Below are positions 12,275 to 24,200 of a stretch of 64,000 bases of DNA, piece by piece (positions within the stretch are counted from its first letter, which is position 1; the number at the start of each line of letters is the position of its first letter). The notes below the pieces were generated by a model that made no database searches, had not been told where the DNA came from, and worked only from the letters and a program-made list of their open reading frames with translations. The translations under genes and the position numbers were made by a program. Origin of the DNA: Coniella vitis (taxonomy: Eukaryota; Ascomycota; Sordariomycetes; Diaporthales; Schizoparmaceae); the NCBI GenBank assembly GCA_011317545.1, contig WUJK01000006.1, positions 1,798,001 to 1,862,000 on the forward strand, written 5' to 3'.

Positions 12275-14389
12275 GGCACCGGCACCGTTCGTTGTGGATC
12301 TCGGAGAGCCAATGTGCACGAATTGGCTCCTATGGTAGCAAGTCTGATTATTTCTCTGTGATTGCCGGACAATCCGGGCGCCGAAGGGAGAACAAATGTT
12401 GGTTCTTGGTTCTTGGGAGGCGCCGATGCCGAGACCGACACCGAGACCGACACCGTGTGTGCGTTTTTGTTGAGACCGCGATCGAGGTCGAGGACGGAGC
12501 AAGACGGAGCAAGACGGTGCGAGGCAGATGTGTCGGATTACGGAGCCAGGTCTGGGCAGGACGTGGCTGTTGGAAGCGTGAGTCGAGCACAATTGTCCGT
12601 CACGGGCATTGGTGGGCGCAAGCAGGCGCAGAGGGAGCGGAGTGATTCGGTTGCTCCTACTTCTCTCGGGACGGCGGAGCGAATGTCGACCAAGCAGATG
12701 CGCCGTGGTTCGGGGCACTCCAAGTGGCCGGTCAGAGCAGGCGCAAGCAACGCCAGGAACGAGTTGGAAGCGGCAGTGGTGCTTTATAACGAACGTAAGT
12801 GGGCCAGAGACCCGGGACAAGGAGGAAGAACACGATGATTGTATGCACGTAGGCCAGGAGAAGCACAGCAAACAGCAGGTGTGCTGACAGAGCTGCAGGC
12901 TTGCTTCTGCTGGTTGGTTGGTTGACGCGACAAGTGGTGGGCTTATCGTCGAGGTGGTGAAGGAGGAACCTCGAAAGTCAATGGAAGCTGGACCGCCCCC
13001 CCAAAAATGACAAAATGACAAATAATGACAGAGCGGGAGTCAAGTCTTAGTGCTGTTGCTGGAGGCTCGGAAGCGGGACAAGCGGGAGAGGAGAGGAGGA
13101 AGCCTTTTGGACGGCAAAGGCAAGAGAGGGAGCAAATGGACTTGGGATGACACAGTTCGGGGCAACTTGACAGGCCTGGGCTCTACTACCCGTACCCTGC
13201 TATGAGGATCCATTCGCGAGCCTGCTATTCGCTGCCAGAGGCCTGCAGCCACTATAGCACCATGCTACATAGTACAAGTACAGTACGTAGTACTGCAGTA
13301 CTTTGGCCTGGGCAACGGGCACAGGTACCGAATATGCTGCTGCTCGTATTAATAGCCCCACCACCAGAGTACACTGACAGACTGGTAAACTCCTTTTGCA
13401 GGCTATACAAATCATGGCACCCGCAATCCCAATCATGTTTTGCTAATTAGTATCAAACAACCCAGTGCTTTTGGAAGGTCATGTTGCATGCAGCATATTT
13501 CCGTCCAGTCATTCTTTTGCCACTATATTATATATTGCCGTCCATCTCTTATTATCGTATGCATTGCATGACAATGTAGCATCGTTAAAAAAAAAAAGCA
13601 TACAAGTATTTGATCCATTCAGAGTACATTCTCGTAACATGGCATCTGGGGAACCCCGCCCGCATCGCAAATCCCCAATGATGTTCCCACCATCCAGTCA
13701 TAGACAGCTAGACAAGCAAGAAGACAGTGAGTGGTGGTAGGAACAAGTAATTAGATGTGCTTTCCTCATACAAACCTAGGTTGGGTACTTATAGACTGAC
13801 GACGTTTCCAAAAGAGGACTTCTATAAAACACCCGTGCTCAAGAGTCAAGCCAAGGTGTCTGAAACAGATAAAAGTCATGATATGCGAGTATTATATGAT
13901 TATATATACGTAGCTTATGAATGTCGGATGAATTTTGTCCTGAAGAGCGTCGCCATGCTCTTCCGACCTGTACACACAAGAAATTCCGATGTGAAACCAC
14001 AAATGGCGCCGCCACCGGCGCCGCCGCAGCAGCAATATAAGAAATGCTCAAGACCACACCCCAAAGAACGCCGTACTTTTGTTGAGCAAGTAGAGCACAA
14101 CATAAATGCCAAATCTGGTACCATTCTCCGCCAATCCTTCAGTACCCAGTACCCCAAGTAATCATACCAACCAAACTAGGAAACAAATAAACGCCAACGC
14201 GGAAAAGAGGCCTTGGCCTGGGTATAATGGTGTGGAATCCGTTCGCAATTCTTCAAATGACGCACAATAACAGCCAATTCCTGGATAGATCGAGAACCCC
14301 TTTGGTGAAAGCAGAATCCCCCATTCTCAAAATTTGGGAGAGAGAGAGAGAGAGAGAGATAGAGAAAAGCGGGGGTGAAGTCGTAAAGT
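12275..14389. other. Intergenic spacer, 2.1 kb
   Basis: Holds the TM9 promoter region and the arrestin gene 3' end. Seen: octamer at 13267-13274 next to a TACGTAGTACTGCAGTAC cluster, an A tract near 13586, and a (GA)n tract at about 14337-14360. Short frames lack any recognisable protein. Confidence 0.55.
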
Positions 14390-15988
14390 TCAAGTCAACC
14401 GAGCGTAGCGTGGAAGCTCGCTCGTCACCATAACTTCATCCCTCAGCACTCCATCGAGGCGTGGCCTTAGGTACTCGTCGGTCTCTGCAGCTTCAAGTGC
14501 CTCTTCCCAGCTCGGTAGCGTCTCGGGAATCTGGCTAGGCAATCCTGTGCCCTCAACCCCAATCTGCAACGGCAGTTCCAGTGACAGTGTGGTAGCGGTA
14601 CCCGCGTCAACCCGCACGTTCACGTGCAGTGTGTACACACGGCTCACGATGCAGCTGTGGAAGCTCGGCACAAAGACACGCTTCTCCGTCGGCAGGTCGA
14701 TCGGGACTTGTACAGTTGCCGTGTGATACATGGTCGCAGCCGCCTTTGAAGTTGACGCTCCAGAGCGGCTATTCAGAGATGGCTTTGGGTGGATGAGGTT
14801 GGCGAGAGTGCCGCTAGAGCGTCGTTGTTTTGTTACTTCAAGGTCATCGCACTCGTCGGATGAGCACGAGGCCGATGTTGCAGGCGAGGTTTCACTGCCG
14901 TAACCACTGTCGCGGCGGACTCGGTGATGGCTCCACGGTGTGATGTGTGAGACGGGCGTGCGTAGGGCCACAGACGTGGAATAGACACCCCGGCGGTCGG
15001 TCATGCCGCCACGCATCCAATCACCCACATTTGGCAAATCACTGATGGCGCTGGCCGAGTAATAGGTGTGGGCAGTAATCTTGGCCGACACGGCAGTGAT
15101 CTTGGGAGGCTGGGCGTCGCCAGCAGCCGGTTCGAACCGCAAGTCGAGCTGTGCCATGGAGTCGTTGGCAACGTGTCCGTCTGGGTGCAGCATGATGGCG
15201 CGCGGCTGCTGACCTGACACGGTGAGCTTGCCCAACTTGGCCGAGATGAGGCTCTTGCGCAGGGTTTTGGACTTGTTCATGCGGTACGTCACGTCTCGGT
15301 TACTGATGCTCAGTGGAGCTTCTTCGCGGAACGTTGGCAGGACTTGGATGGCCTTGGCACCCTCCATGAGCTTGGATCGACGGCTGTGGGCGTCAGGCTT
15401 TGCCAGTACACGAGCCTTGATGCTGTACTCCACCTCGGCCATGTGAGGGCTCAAGTCATCCTTTTCCCAGTTCTCCCTGGCCCACCAACCCGTCGATGGA
15501 GGGAGACACAGGTGGTGGTCACGCACGCGGTCCGAGTCGACCTTGTGGTGGCAGGCACTGAGGGTCAAGAAATCCGGAAGAACAAAGTTGAAGGGGAGCG
15601 TCAAAGAGCGGCCAGTCGTCAGCACGCGGGACGAGGGGTACAAGTGCTCATCGATCGGCATCGGGAGCTTGAGAAAAGTGTGAATGGATTCATGGGGCGT
15701 GCTGTAACCTTCGGTGCGCGTTCTGGAACTGCCAATGAGAACAATCTCGATCCTGTCAAAGGCAACGTCCTTTTGCGTGGTGATGGTGACGTCGCCCTCA
15801 AGACGCGAACCGCAGGTATACGTCTTTGACTTGTAGTGGTGGTTGAGGTGGACCTGGACTTCTGACTTGGCAGAGACGGCTGCTTTGCGAGCTTGGGCGA
15901 CTAGCGATCCAGTGTCACTCAGTGTACTCGACACACTGGCGCGTCGGGCTCGAAGGGCTCCTGCGCCAAAGACGGCGGCCATAGACAT
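14390..15988 (-). CDS. Arrestin-domain (alpha-arrestin-like) protein
   Basis: Single-exon frame of 532 residues. After a 45-residue lead, residues about 45-240 read as an arrestin N-terminal beta-sandwich (VQVHLNHHYKSKTYTCGSRLEGDVTI, shown here only in part as landmarks: CGSRLEGDV, SLTLPFNFVLPDF). A second beta-rich region follows, with the C-terminal arrestin strand set near residues 430-490. Such proteins adapt Rsp5-type ubiquitin ligases to membrane cargo. No PPxY is visible, but the C-terminus holds LPSW and LPRY, the latter fitting the LPxY variant. A serine-rich, probably disordered, insert separates the two halves (about residues 350-415). Fungi have many paralogues, so a gene name is not given. 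Confidence 0.82.
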   Translation of the reverse strand: MSMAAVFGAGALRARRASVSSTLSDTGSLVAQARKAAVSAKSEVQVHLNHHYKSKTYTCGSRLEGDVTITTQKDVAFDRIEIVLIGSSRTRTEGYSTPHESIHTFLKLPMPIDEHLYPSSRVLTTGRSLTLPFNFVLPDFLTLSACHHKVDSDRVRDHHLCLPPSTGWWARENWEKDDLSPHMAEVEYSIKARVLAKPDAHSRRSKLMEGAKAIQVLPTFREEAPLSISNRDVTYRMNKSKTLRKSLISAKLGKLTVSGQQPRAIMLHPDGHVANDSMAQLDLRFEPAAGDAQPPKITAVSAKITAHTYYSASAISDLPNVGDWMRGGMTDRRGVYSTSVALRTPVSHITPWSHHRVRRDSGYGSETSPATSASCSSDECDDLEVTKQRRSSGTLANLIHPKPSLNSRSGASTSKAAATMYHTATVQVPIDLPTEKRVFVPSFHSCIVSRVYTLHVNVRVDAGTATTLSLELPLQIGVEGTGLPSQIPETLPSWEEALEAAETDEYLRPRLDGVLRDEVMVTSELPRYARLT

Positions 15989-18900
15989 GGTTGAAAAGAG
16001 AAGGGAAAAAAAAGATATTAGAAGCTAGGCAGGCGGCTAGAATAAGTCGATGTGGATAGGAGAATAGAGCAGATGCGCCGTCGCAACTGGTTCCGCAGGC
16101 GGAGAGCCCAACGGGACTGTTTGGAACAAAAGACGATGTCCGACAGCAAAGAGACGATGAGATGTACGGTGAAGTGAGACGTTTGAGGTGGGCGGAAAAT
16201 GGCGATGGATATGTACGAATATATATAAAACTGGCGTGCAAATATGCACTTATGGGGGCTGCTGAGCGTGATTCCCCGTATTTTCACAGTGGGTAATGGA
16301 TATGGATCGCAGGGTGGGGCCGAAGGAAGCTGTTTGCAGAGAGCACTGCTACCATAGTATACCGTAGAAAATGGACGCGGTCTAGAAGCCACGCTTGATG
16401 GGAATCGACACGGTGGTTTGCGGGTACCCAAAAAGCGTGGACAGGCGGAGGAGCGGGGTGCAGCTTTATACATACCATGTACAGCATGCAGCTGCGTCCC
16501 ATGGTCTCGATATCAGACGGTCTTGGCAATACAAGCTCCGTCAAGTCGGAATGGCTCGAGTCATCGCCCTCCATGGTAGCGTTTCTGCGAGGATGCGCAA
16601 TGACAAACAGGATGGGGCCCAGCTGGGCTCTTGACATCCAAACTAAGGGGGGAAGGGCGCGCCAACGTGAACGGTGAGCCACGCCGGTGTGCCGATGGCC
16701 CAATGACACGACGGGTCGAGCTTGGCTGGATTGGTGTGCAAGGTGTGCAAAGGCGTGTGAAAGCGTGTGAAAGCGTGGCCGGTCGCCAGCAGCATGGCGA
16801 TGATGCAAGCAAGACGCAAGACGCAAGACGCCCAGTTGCTGATCCATTTGCGCGCCTTGCCAGACGACATGCCTTGGCTCCTAATGCATCCGTCGTATTC
16901 CCGCGGCGGACTCCACAGCCCGCTCTGTGCCTACTCCAACCTCACGCAAACCATGTTGATTGTTGTCTCCAAAATATCACCTCTGAGCGTGTAAATATGG
17001 CCTTGTAGGAAGCAGCCATTCGTCCAGTGCTGCGTGTCTGTACTATGTAGTGCCTTGGTTGACGATTACCATGAGTCTCTTTTGGCACCGCACGCAGGAT
17101 GATCCAAGCATAGTGCCCATGAGATCGACAGAGCCTCACGCCATCTGCCCGTGCATGTCACAACTCAACCTGACTAGACCGCCTGGCTAGCTATGCTACG
17201 GTGAGCTGTGCGGTGCGGTGCGGTGCTGTGTTGTGCTGTACCGCCCTGGTGCCGTGGTTGCTAGGGAGCTGCGTAGCTGCGTTCTCTCGGCTCCTATTTT
17301 GGGAGGTGTGCGGCACATGGCAATGCGCAACGGCGCGCGGTACTAGAACACTGAACATGGCTACCAAAGTCCAGCTCTGGTGTTGTTGCTATATTTGGAG
17401 CCCATCCTGGTTGGGTTGAGTTGCATGCCGATGCCGGAGAAGCCAGGATGCTGCAACGAAAACAAAGTCAAAAGATGGTGGGAAGAATGGCCCAGCACCG
17501 CGGAACAGACCAAGGGATGGCAACCCGGGCCGGTGGGTTAAGACTTGATTACTGTGACCGGCTCGCAAGTACATAGTAAGTGCTATGTGGCGCCCAAGGA
17601 TCCCGATGTCGCATCATGTAACCAGGGTGCCGCGCGTGGCACTTGTGACTGACGGAAACGGACATGCGGCTTCATGCGTTGCATGTCGGTGTGTCACGGA
17701 CGGACAAGGCGGACGGACTTTTGGTTGCAGGCTACATCAAATGCTTGAATCTTTTTGTTTTTTTTGTGCCGTCCGTGGCCGTTCTTTGCCTGAGATCCGT
17801 CTCGTGTCCTATCGCCGGCTGCTAATGTTCAAAGCCAGTCAGTACGATAACCAGTGCGTGAGTTCTCGAAGTAAATAAGCTTTGTAAGGAGTACTTTCAA
17901 CACACTTGTGAGAGACTGCTGTCACTAAGTATCGGCTAAATGCATTCATGCGCCCCAAAGAGCGGACAATAAGGTTGGTTGGGTGGGTTGGTTGGTGGTG
18001 GTCGTGGTGGTGGTCGTCGTCGTTTGGCGTGTCACACAATGTTGGAGCAAGCATGTGCAAAAAGCTACGACGAGTCTTTTCCCACCAGTCAGCGTGCTTG
18101 GCCGGCCGACGATGATATGGTTGCTCCTTCCCCCTCCTCCATAGTAGACACTGGGTAGTTTCCCCAGACCTAGGCACATGCTAGTACGCACATAGTGCCC
18201 GCTTAGAAATCACTCAAGTTATATAAGCAGCATGGAAAGTCAGCTCATACTATGGTAGTAACACAAAAAGTCCAAAAGCCAAACAATCCATAGCAACCTT
18301 GGCAAAGAGATCGCACGGCTTCTTTTTCTTGCTTTCTTTGTTAAAAACGTATTATATCTTCACACCACAGTCCATCCATCTTGTATATGATTTCATTCAA
18401 TCCCCCCTTCTCTAGTTGCGGTTAATCAGTTTCAGGGTCTCTGCGAGATTGCCCTCCTCTTTTCCATTTTCCCCTCCCCTTTTAACCTTGTCCATACACA
18501 CTATTTGGTCGTGACAGCTGCAAAAATCGGTCCCCCCCGCCGTGCATTCTAGACGGGCCGAAAAGATGGGGCTGGCCTCGCTGTCATAGGCCAATATGTC
18601 CCTGCGCATTGCCTGATTCGGAAATCGTGTATATACTATGTAAGCCTGTGTCAGAGCACTTTTTTTTTTTTTTTTTTGAAATTTTCTGGTCGCTTTGAAT
18701 CCAACCATTTTTATCACGGGCACTCACACACTTTCCTATCTGTAGGTTTTTCTCTTCTTCCGTCTTTGCATACCAAGATAGCCAAGCCATATTGCCTCGG
18801 TAAATGAATTTTTCAATCTCACGATAATATTATATTCAGAGAACCCCCACTGTTTTCGGGCAGCGAACCCGATCAAAAAGCTGAAAAGGGGGGGGGTGGA

Positions 18901-21245
18901 AGAGCAGCCATCCCGAGGGTGCCTCTGTCCGTCTTTTTGCTGCGAAATCTGCTTCCCAAGGTTCCCACCCATGTGCCACGTGCGTGACAATAAGAGGAAA
19001 GGGAAAAAAAAAAGTGGCGAGCGTGAATGACACGAAGCACACAAAAAGATGCATGCATATTGCAACGCTCTTGTGAAAAGAGGAAAATAAGAGCTGAGAG
19101 GTTATATAGGCAATATAGCGTAACTCTTTCGAGTTGACCAAAGTGCATGCACTCATCGGCCAATACACAGACACTGCCTCATCCCATGATGATTCTATCA
19201 CAATTGCTCTTACAATTTGACTCTCTTATCCAGATTGTATGGTTGACTTTTGCCCTTTTTTCTCTTTCCTTCTTGCCTTTCCCTTGAACAGAAACGGGCA
19301 ACCCTCGACCTGTTAGCTCTACATAGTACTTACACAAGCTCCAAGTCTTGCGGCCCGGCCCCTTGGGGGACCTCGGAAGCCCGAGCACCAGACAATCCAC
19401 TGCTGAGAAAAGGAAGGAAGGAAGGGAAGGGGGGGGGAACAAAAAGAGAAGAGGAAAAAAAGAGGGCAAATATTCAACTATCGGGTTTTCCCGACTTACA
19501 CCATCACATTGTCCCTTTTACTATGTATAAGGGACCCATTAGTATTAGCTTGGGTGGATCCCTCTGGTCTTGCATCGTCAATAGTCGATTTATATCAATA
19601 GAACCCCGAGATTCTAGTGCCCCGGTGGATTCGGCAGTGCTTTAGGATAAATTTGCAGAGCAGCCAGCCAGCCTGCCAGCCAGCCAGACAGAGACAGCCA
19701 GCTGATGCCAGCCGTTTGTTGCGCGGATTCGCATCGGCTTGGTCATCCGAGAACCGAGCGCAGTGTCCACTCGGCGTGCTCTGGGCAGCAAGTCGGGCAA
19801 CGTGGGTGATGGAGACAGAGGTTGTTGAATCCCCTGAAACAACTTGACAATACTGCATTAGCATCTTTTGGGGTGAGGAATGTCTGCTGATGTTTCAAGA
19901 GTAGTTAAATTGGAGTCCCATGCGGTAGCCAGAGCTTTTCTCATGGTTGCGTTGGAGTGGCTTGAATTCTGGATATCTTTAAGGTTTGAATTCTGTTGCT
20001 GTTGGAAAAAGAAAAGTGAGAAAAAAGGGCTCCGGATCGGACACGCAAATGGACTTTGCCAAAAGTAGGTTCGGTGTGCAATAATCGCATTCGCACTGAT
20101 CTTTGCGTTTCGACGTACATCTGCCTGCTATTGTGGGTGCGCCATCTTCCTTTACAACCACGATGGTGTACAGCAACCCATCGATTTGACGCTGATTGCC
20201 GGCGGTTAAGAGGGAGTTAATCATATAGCGGCAGCCTATCCTTGAAAGGACATTCAGAGGGCCTACTATCTCTCTAGGTAGAGTCAACTATTATAGCGGG
20301 CTCAATGGATATATAAATATCGAAATCGGCATTGATGTGCTTCCATGGACTTTTGTGTATAGACACACGTTTCCGCGCGGATTGCAGTGCAACATGTAGG
20401 GGACTGATTATCAAAGGTGGCGATAGGCTCATTCGGGTGTGTACACGGTTTGAGTCTCTGGGTCTTTGGTGAAATCATCCACAGCTTCACCGGTTCTAAC
20501 GTATCAAGGAATCCTTGAGAGCCCTGGTCGCGATTGTAGGCAAGAAACATGCTGAGCCGTAGGCCCGTAGCCCATACGCTGTCGATCGTGTCCATGTCAA
20601 ATGGTGCAGGTTGGATGGAGTGCAGAGCCAAGACTGTCAGTATTCGTGACCGCCGACGCACCACGGAGGAAACAGTGAACAACCAAATCAATAAATCACA
20701 CATAAGACAAAAACAAAGTGATCATAACCATATATTCAAAATTCCTATCACGCCAACAAACATCAAGGGGTATCTATCCATGAAATGCAAACAAAGCAAC
20801 CAACACACCTAACAAAAACACGAATAAAACGCCACCACACACAAAACACTAACAAATACCAACAACCACACACCAAACCCAAAACACACACTCCTACAAA
20901 ATATACATACCACGTACGCCTTACACAATAACACACCCCTCCCAAACCTGAAACTACCTAGGTAGAAACCAAACAAACAAAAACATACGTTACGCTTAAA
21001 CCAGAAATTAAAGGAGACGTGAGCCATTACGATCTACGTATTGCCCGATTTCATGGTTATGCGTTGCGTGTGTGTGTACGTGTGACCTTTTACAAGTCTA
21101 TACTAATGCCTCAGAAAGAAATGCAGCAAAAACTTTTTCGCAAACCAAACCCATAAGTGTGAAATAGATGGAAAATCCATGGTGAGATCAGATCCCTGTG
21201 TGCTCCCACTGTGAGAGAAACACCCATGAAAGGGTAGAAACTCTC
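15989..21245. other. Long gene-free region, 5.2 kb
   Basis: No frame here has recognisable protein features, and I see no intron-joined gene. Contents noted: octamer copies at 17041, 17571, 18634, 19321 and 19519; a run of T at about 18660; and a strongly G-depleted plus-strand segment at about 20690-20950 downstream of the CPSase gene. A lineage-specific non-coding RNA or very small gene cannot be excluded. Confidence 0.5.
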
Positions 21246-24200
21246 TCAGTTGTACATGACGAGCGCCAAAAGAGCCATACGCGTGTAGAGACCATACTTC
21301 ATCTGTGAAAGGAGTCAGCCAACGTCTGTAACCAGGGGCTGGAGGAGCAGAAACAGAGGGGATAGGAAAATGAAGAGGGGGAGCGTCATGAGTAGGACAA
21401 AACAAAATACTCACCTGTCTAAAGTACGCCGCCCGGGGGTCAAAGTCCACCTCCTCCGCAATCTCTTCGTTCCTTGGGAGTGGGTGCATGACAATCATGC
21501 TGCTCTTTGCGTTCTTGAGGGTAGCATTGTCAATGCAGTACGATCCCCGCACCTTCTCATATTCCTCCTTGGTCGGGAAGCGTTCAGCTTGCACGCGCGT
21601 GCAGTACAACACGTCGCTGCGGGCCAGAATCTCGGGTGTCAGGGTCTCGGATTCGGCGAGTAGCTGGCCCGACTTGACAAGCTGCTCGTAGACGGTAGGA
21701 GGAAGCGCCAGCGCCTTGGGGTTGACGAGCTGGATCTTGACCTCATAGTGCTGCAGCAGGTAGATGAGGGAGTGCACGGGGCGGCCGTACAGCAAGTCGC
21801 CCAAGAAGGTGATGGTAAGCCCCTGGACGGTGCCAAGCTCCTCACGGATAGTGAAGAGGTCCAGGAAGGCCTGGGTGGGGTGCTCCTTGGAGCCGTTGCC
21901 GCCGTTGATGACTGGCACCGGCGAGAACTTGCGGGCGACCTTGACCGAGTCTTCCTCGGGGTGGCGCAGGACCACGGCATCGCCGTAGCAAGACAGCGTG
22001 CGTAGGGTGTCTTGGAGCGTCTCACCCTTTTGCACAGACGAATGTGAGGTGGCGATGGCGATGGTACGGCCACCGAGACGCTGCATGGCGGCGTCGAAGG
22101 ATGCAGATGTGCGGGTCGAAGGCTCGTAGAACATTGTGCAGAGCAGGCGGCCCTTGAGGATGTTGAGAACACCCTCACGCTGGACACCAGTGCGCATCTC
22201 TTGGGCCACGGTGAAGAGCAAGTGCAGATCGGCACGTGTATACTGGGACACGGAGAGGACGTGCGACTTCTTGAAGGACGATGAGCGCGACAGCAGAGAA
22301 TGCAAGGGGCTCTCGGTCGTAGTGAGGGGCAAGGTTGGGCCAAAATCGTCAAACACGGAAGGCTTGTTGGCGTGCACGAGAGCACCATCCAGGCCGCGAG
22401 GCTTGGCGATTTGCCGCGCGGAACCAAGGACAGAGCCTCTTCTAGCGGAGTGAGGAGTCTCAGCGGCCTGCAAAGAGGGTTTGAGGGCGGGGGACATGGG
22501 AGGGGGCAGAGCGCCGTGTCTCGACACGTCCTTGCCAATGGACGAGCCCTCGAGGATCTGACCGTCGAGACAAGTCAGCTGGTCCTGGAAGATGACACGT
22601 TGGACAGCGCCTCTCATCACACGACCAGCGAATGGCGACCAGCTGGGACCCGAGGCCACAGTGTAAGGCCGCTCAACCTCAACCTCGACAAAGGTGCCTG
22701 GCTGCTCGTGAAGCTCAAAGATCTCGACAGGGTTGTCGTGCAGACGCTTCTTGATGTCGTCAACCGTCAGCTTGCCCTCGCAGACGGACGTCAGGAGGAG
22801 CGGCAGGGCGTCGGCAATTCCAACAGTGGCGTCAGCCTGGCCACCCACAGCCTGAGCAAGCTGATACGGCAGACTGCCAACAGAAAAGACGTCAATGACG
22901 TCCAAATGCTCCCAGAGGGCCACCTGGTCTTCGGCTGATGGCAGGAATGTGCACTCGGGGTGGTCCTTCTGCGAAAGGTAGAGGGCGTATACAGAGACAT
23001 CGCAGGTCACCTTGAGACCCTTGGCCTTGCTGAGGGCGATGAGCTTAATGTCATCCTTGTTGGTAACAGACGTGACATGGATCCTGCGGCTGTGCAGGCT
23101 GGCCAGGAGGAGGATCGAAGCCAGGTCTGTGAGTCTGGCGTCGGTGATGATCGGCTTGTGAACAGGCCAGGCATCAAAGTGAGCCGTCACGGCGGCGACC
23201 TTGTTAATGTTGTCCGAAAGGTGGTTGAATGGGATGAACAAGGCACCCACTTCTCCAGCAACGTGACTGATCTGGTTGGCATTGGTAGAGGTGGCGGCAA
23301 CCGAGACGTTGAAGTCGCAGTACGTGCCAATTTTGCCATTCTGTTGCGCGATGCTGAGAGTGCGAGCGTCTGTAATGGCACCATCAACACCGACGGCCAT
23401 CGTCCGGATCATGGTGAAGCCGGCCGAGAGGGATGCCTTGGTGGCGTTCTGCAGGTCACGGCTCTTCTCGGAGACAATGCCAGGCACAAAGGCGGCAATG
23501 TTGACAAGTCCAGGCAGCAGGAAGGTGCGGTGGCTGGTCTGGTAGTCCGTGATGCTCACATCCAGGGTCATGTGCTTTGCAATTGCTTCAACGAGAATCT
23601 TGGCGTTTTTGACGTTGGTGACCAGCGGCACCTGGTAGTCGACGGCCATTCTTCGCGTCCGGTATCCCTTGCTCATGTAGCTGGCAGGGCGGCGGTACTT
23701 GTTGCTCGAGGGCAGATTGATGTACAGGTCAATCATATTGTTGGCCAAGTGCTGCGTGAGCGAGTATTCCGACTTTTGGTCGTTGTCCTCTTGAAGGACC
23801 TCGAGGAACTGCACGGGGATGTTGTGTGATTGCAAGAAATCAGCAGTGCCTGCAGTTGCAAACAGCTTGAAGCCCAGCTCTTGCAATTTCTGGATCGATG
23901 GAAGCATCTCCATCTTGTCCTTGTAAGAACCAAGAGACAGCAGAATGTTGTTCTTGGGAATCTTGAAACCAGTGGATATCAAAGCTTTGAGGTAGGCCTC
24001 GTACTTGTCAGTACCAAAGCAAGCAACCTCTCCGGTGGACGCCATTTCGACACCCAGGACTGGATCGGCACCCGACAGACGCGAAAAACTGAACTGAGGG
24101 ACCTTGACACCGACAGCACCAGCAGAACGATCAACCACAGGGTAGCGCTCGAAGGGCACGCCCATCATGGCCTTTGTGGCCATCTCAATGAGGTCGACGC

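Noticed and set aside
12095..13021. 308-codon minus-strand frame upstream of the TM9 gene
   Set aside because: Only its last third, from the ATG at 12274 to 12190, is coding (exon 1 of the TM9 gene); the rest lacks features.
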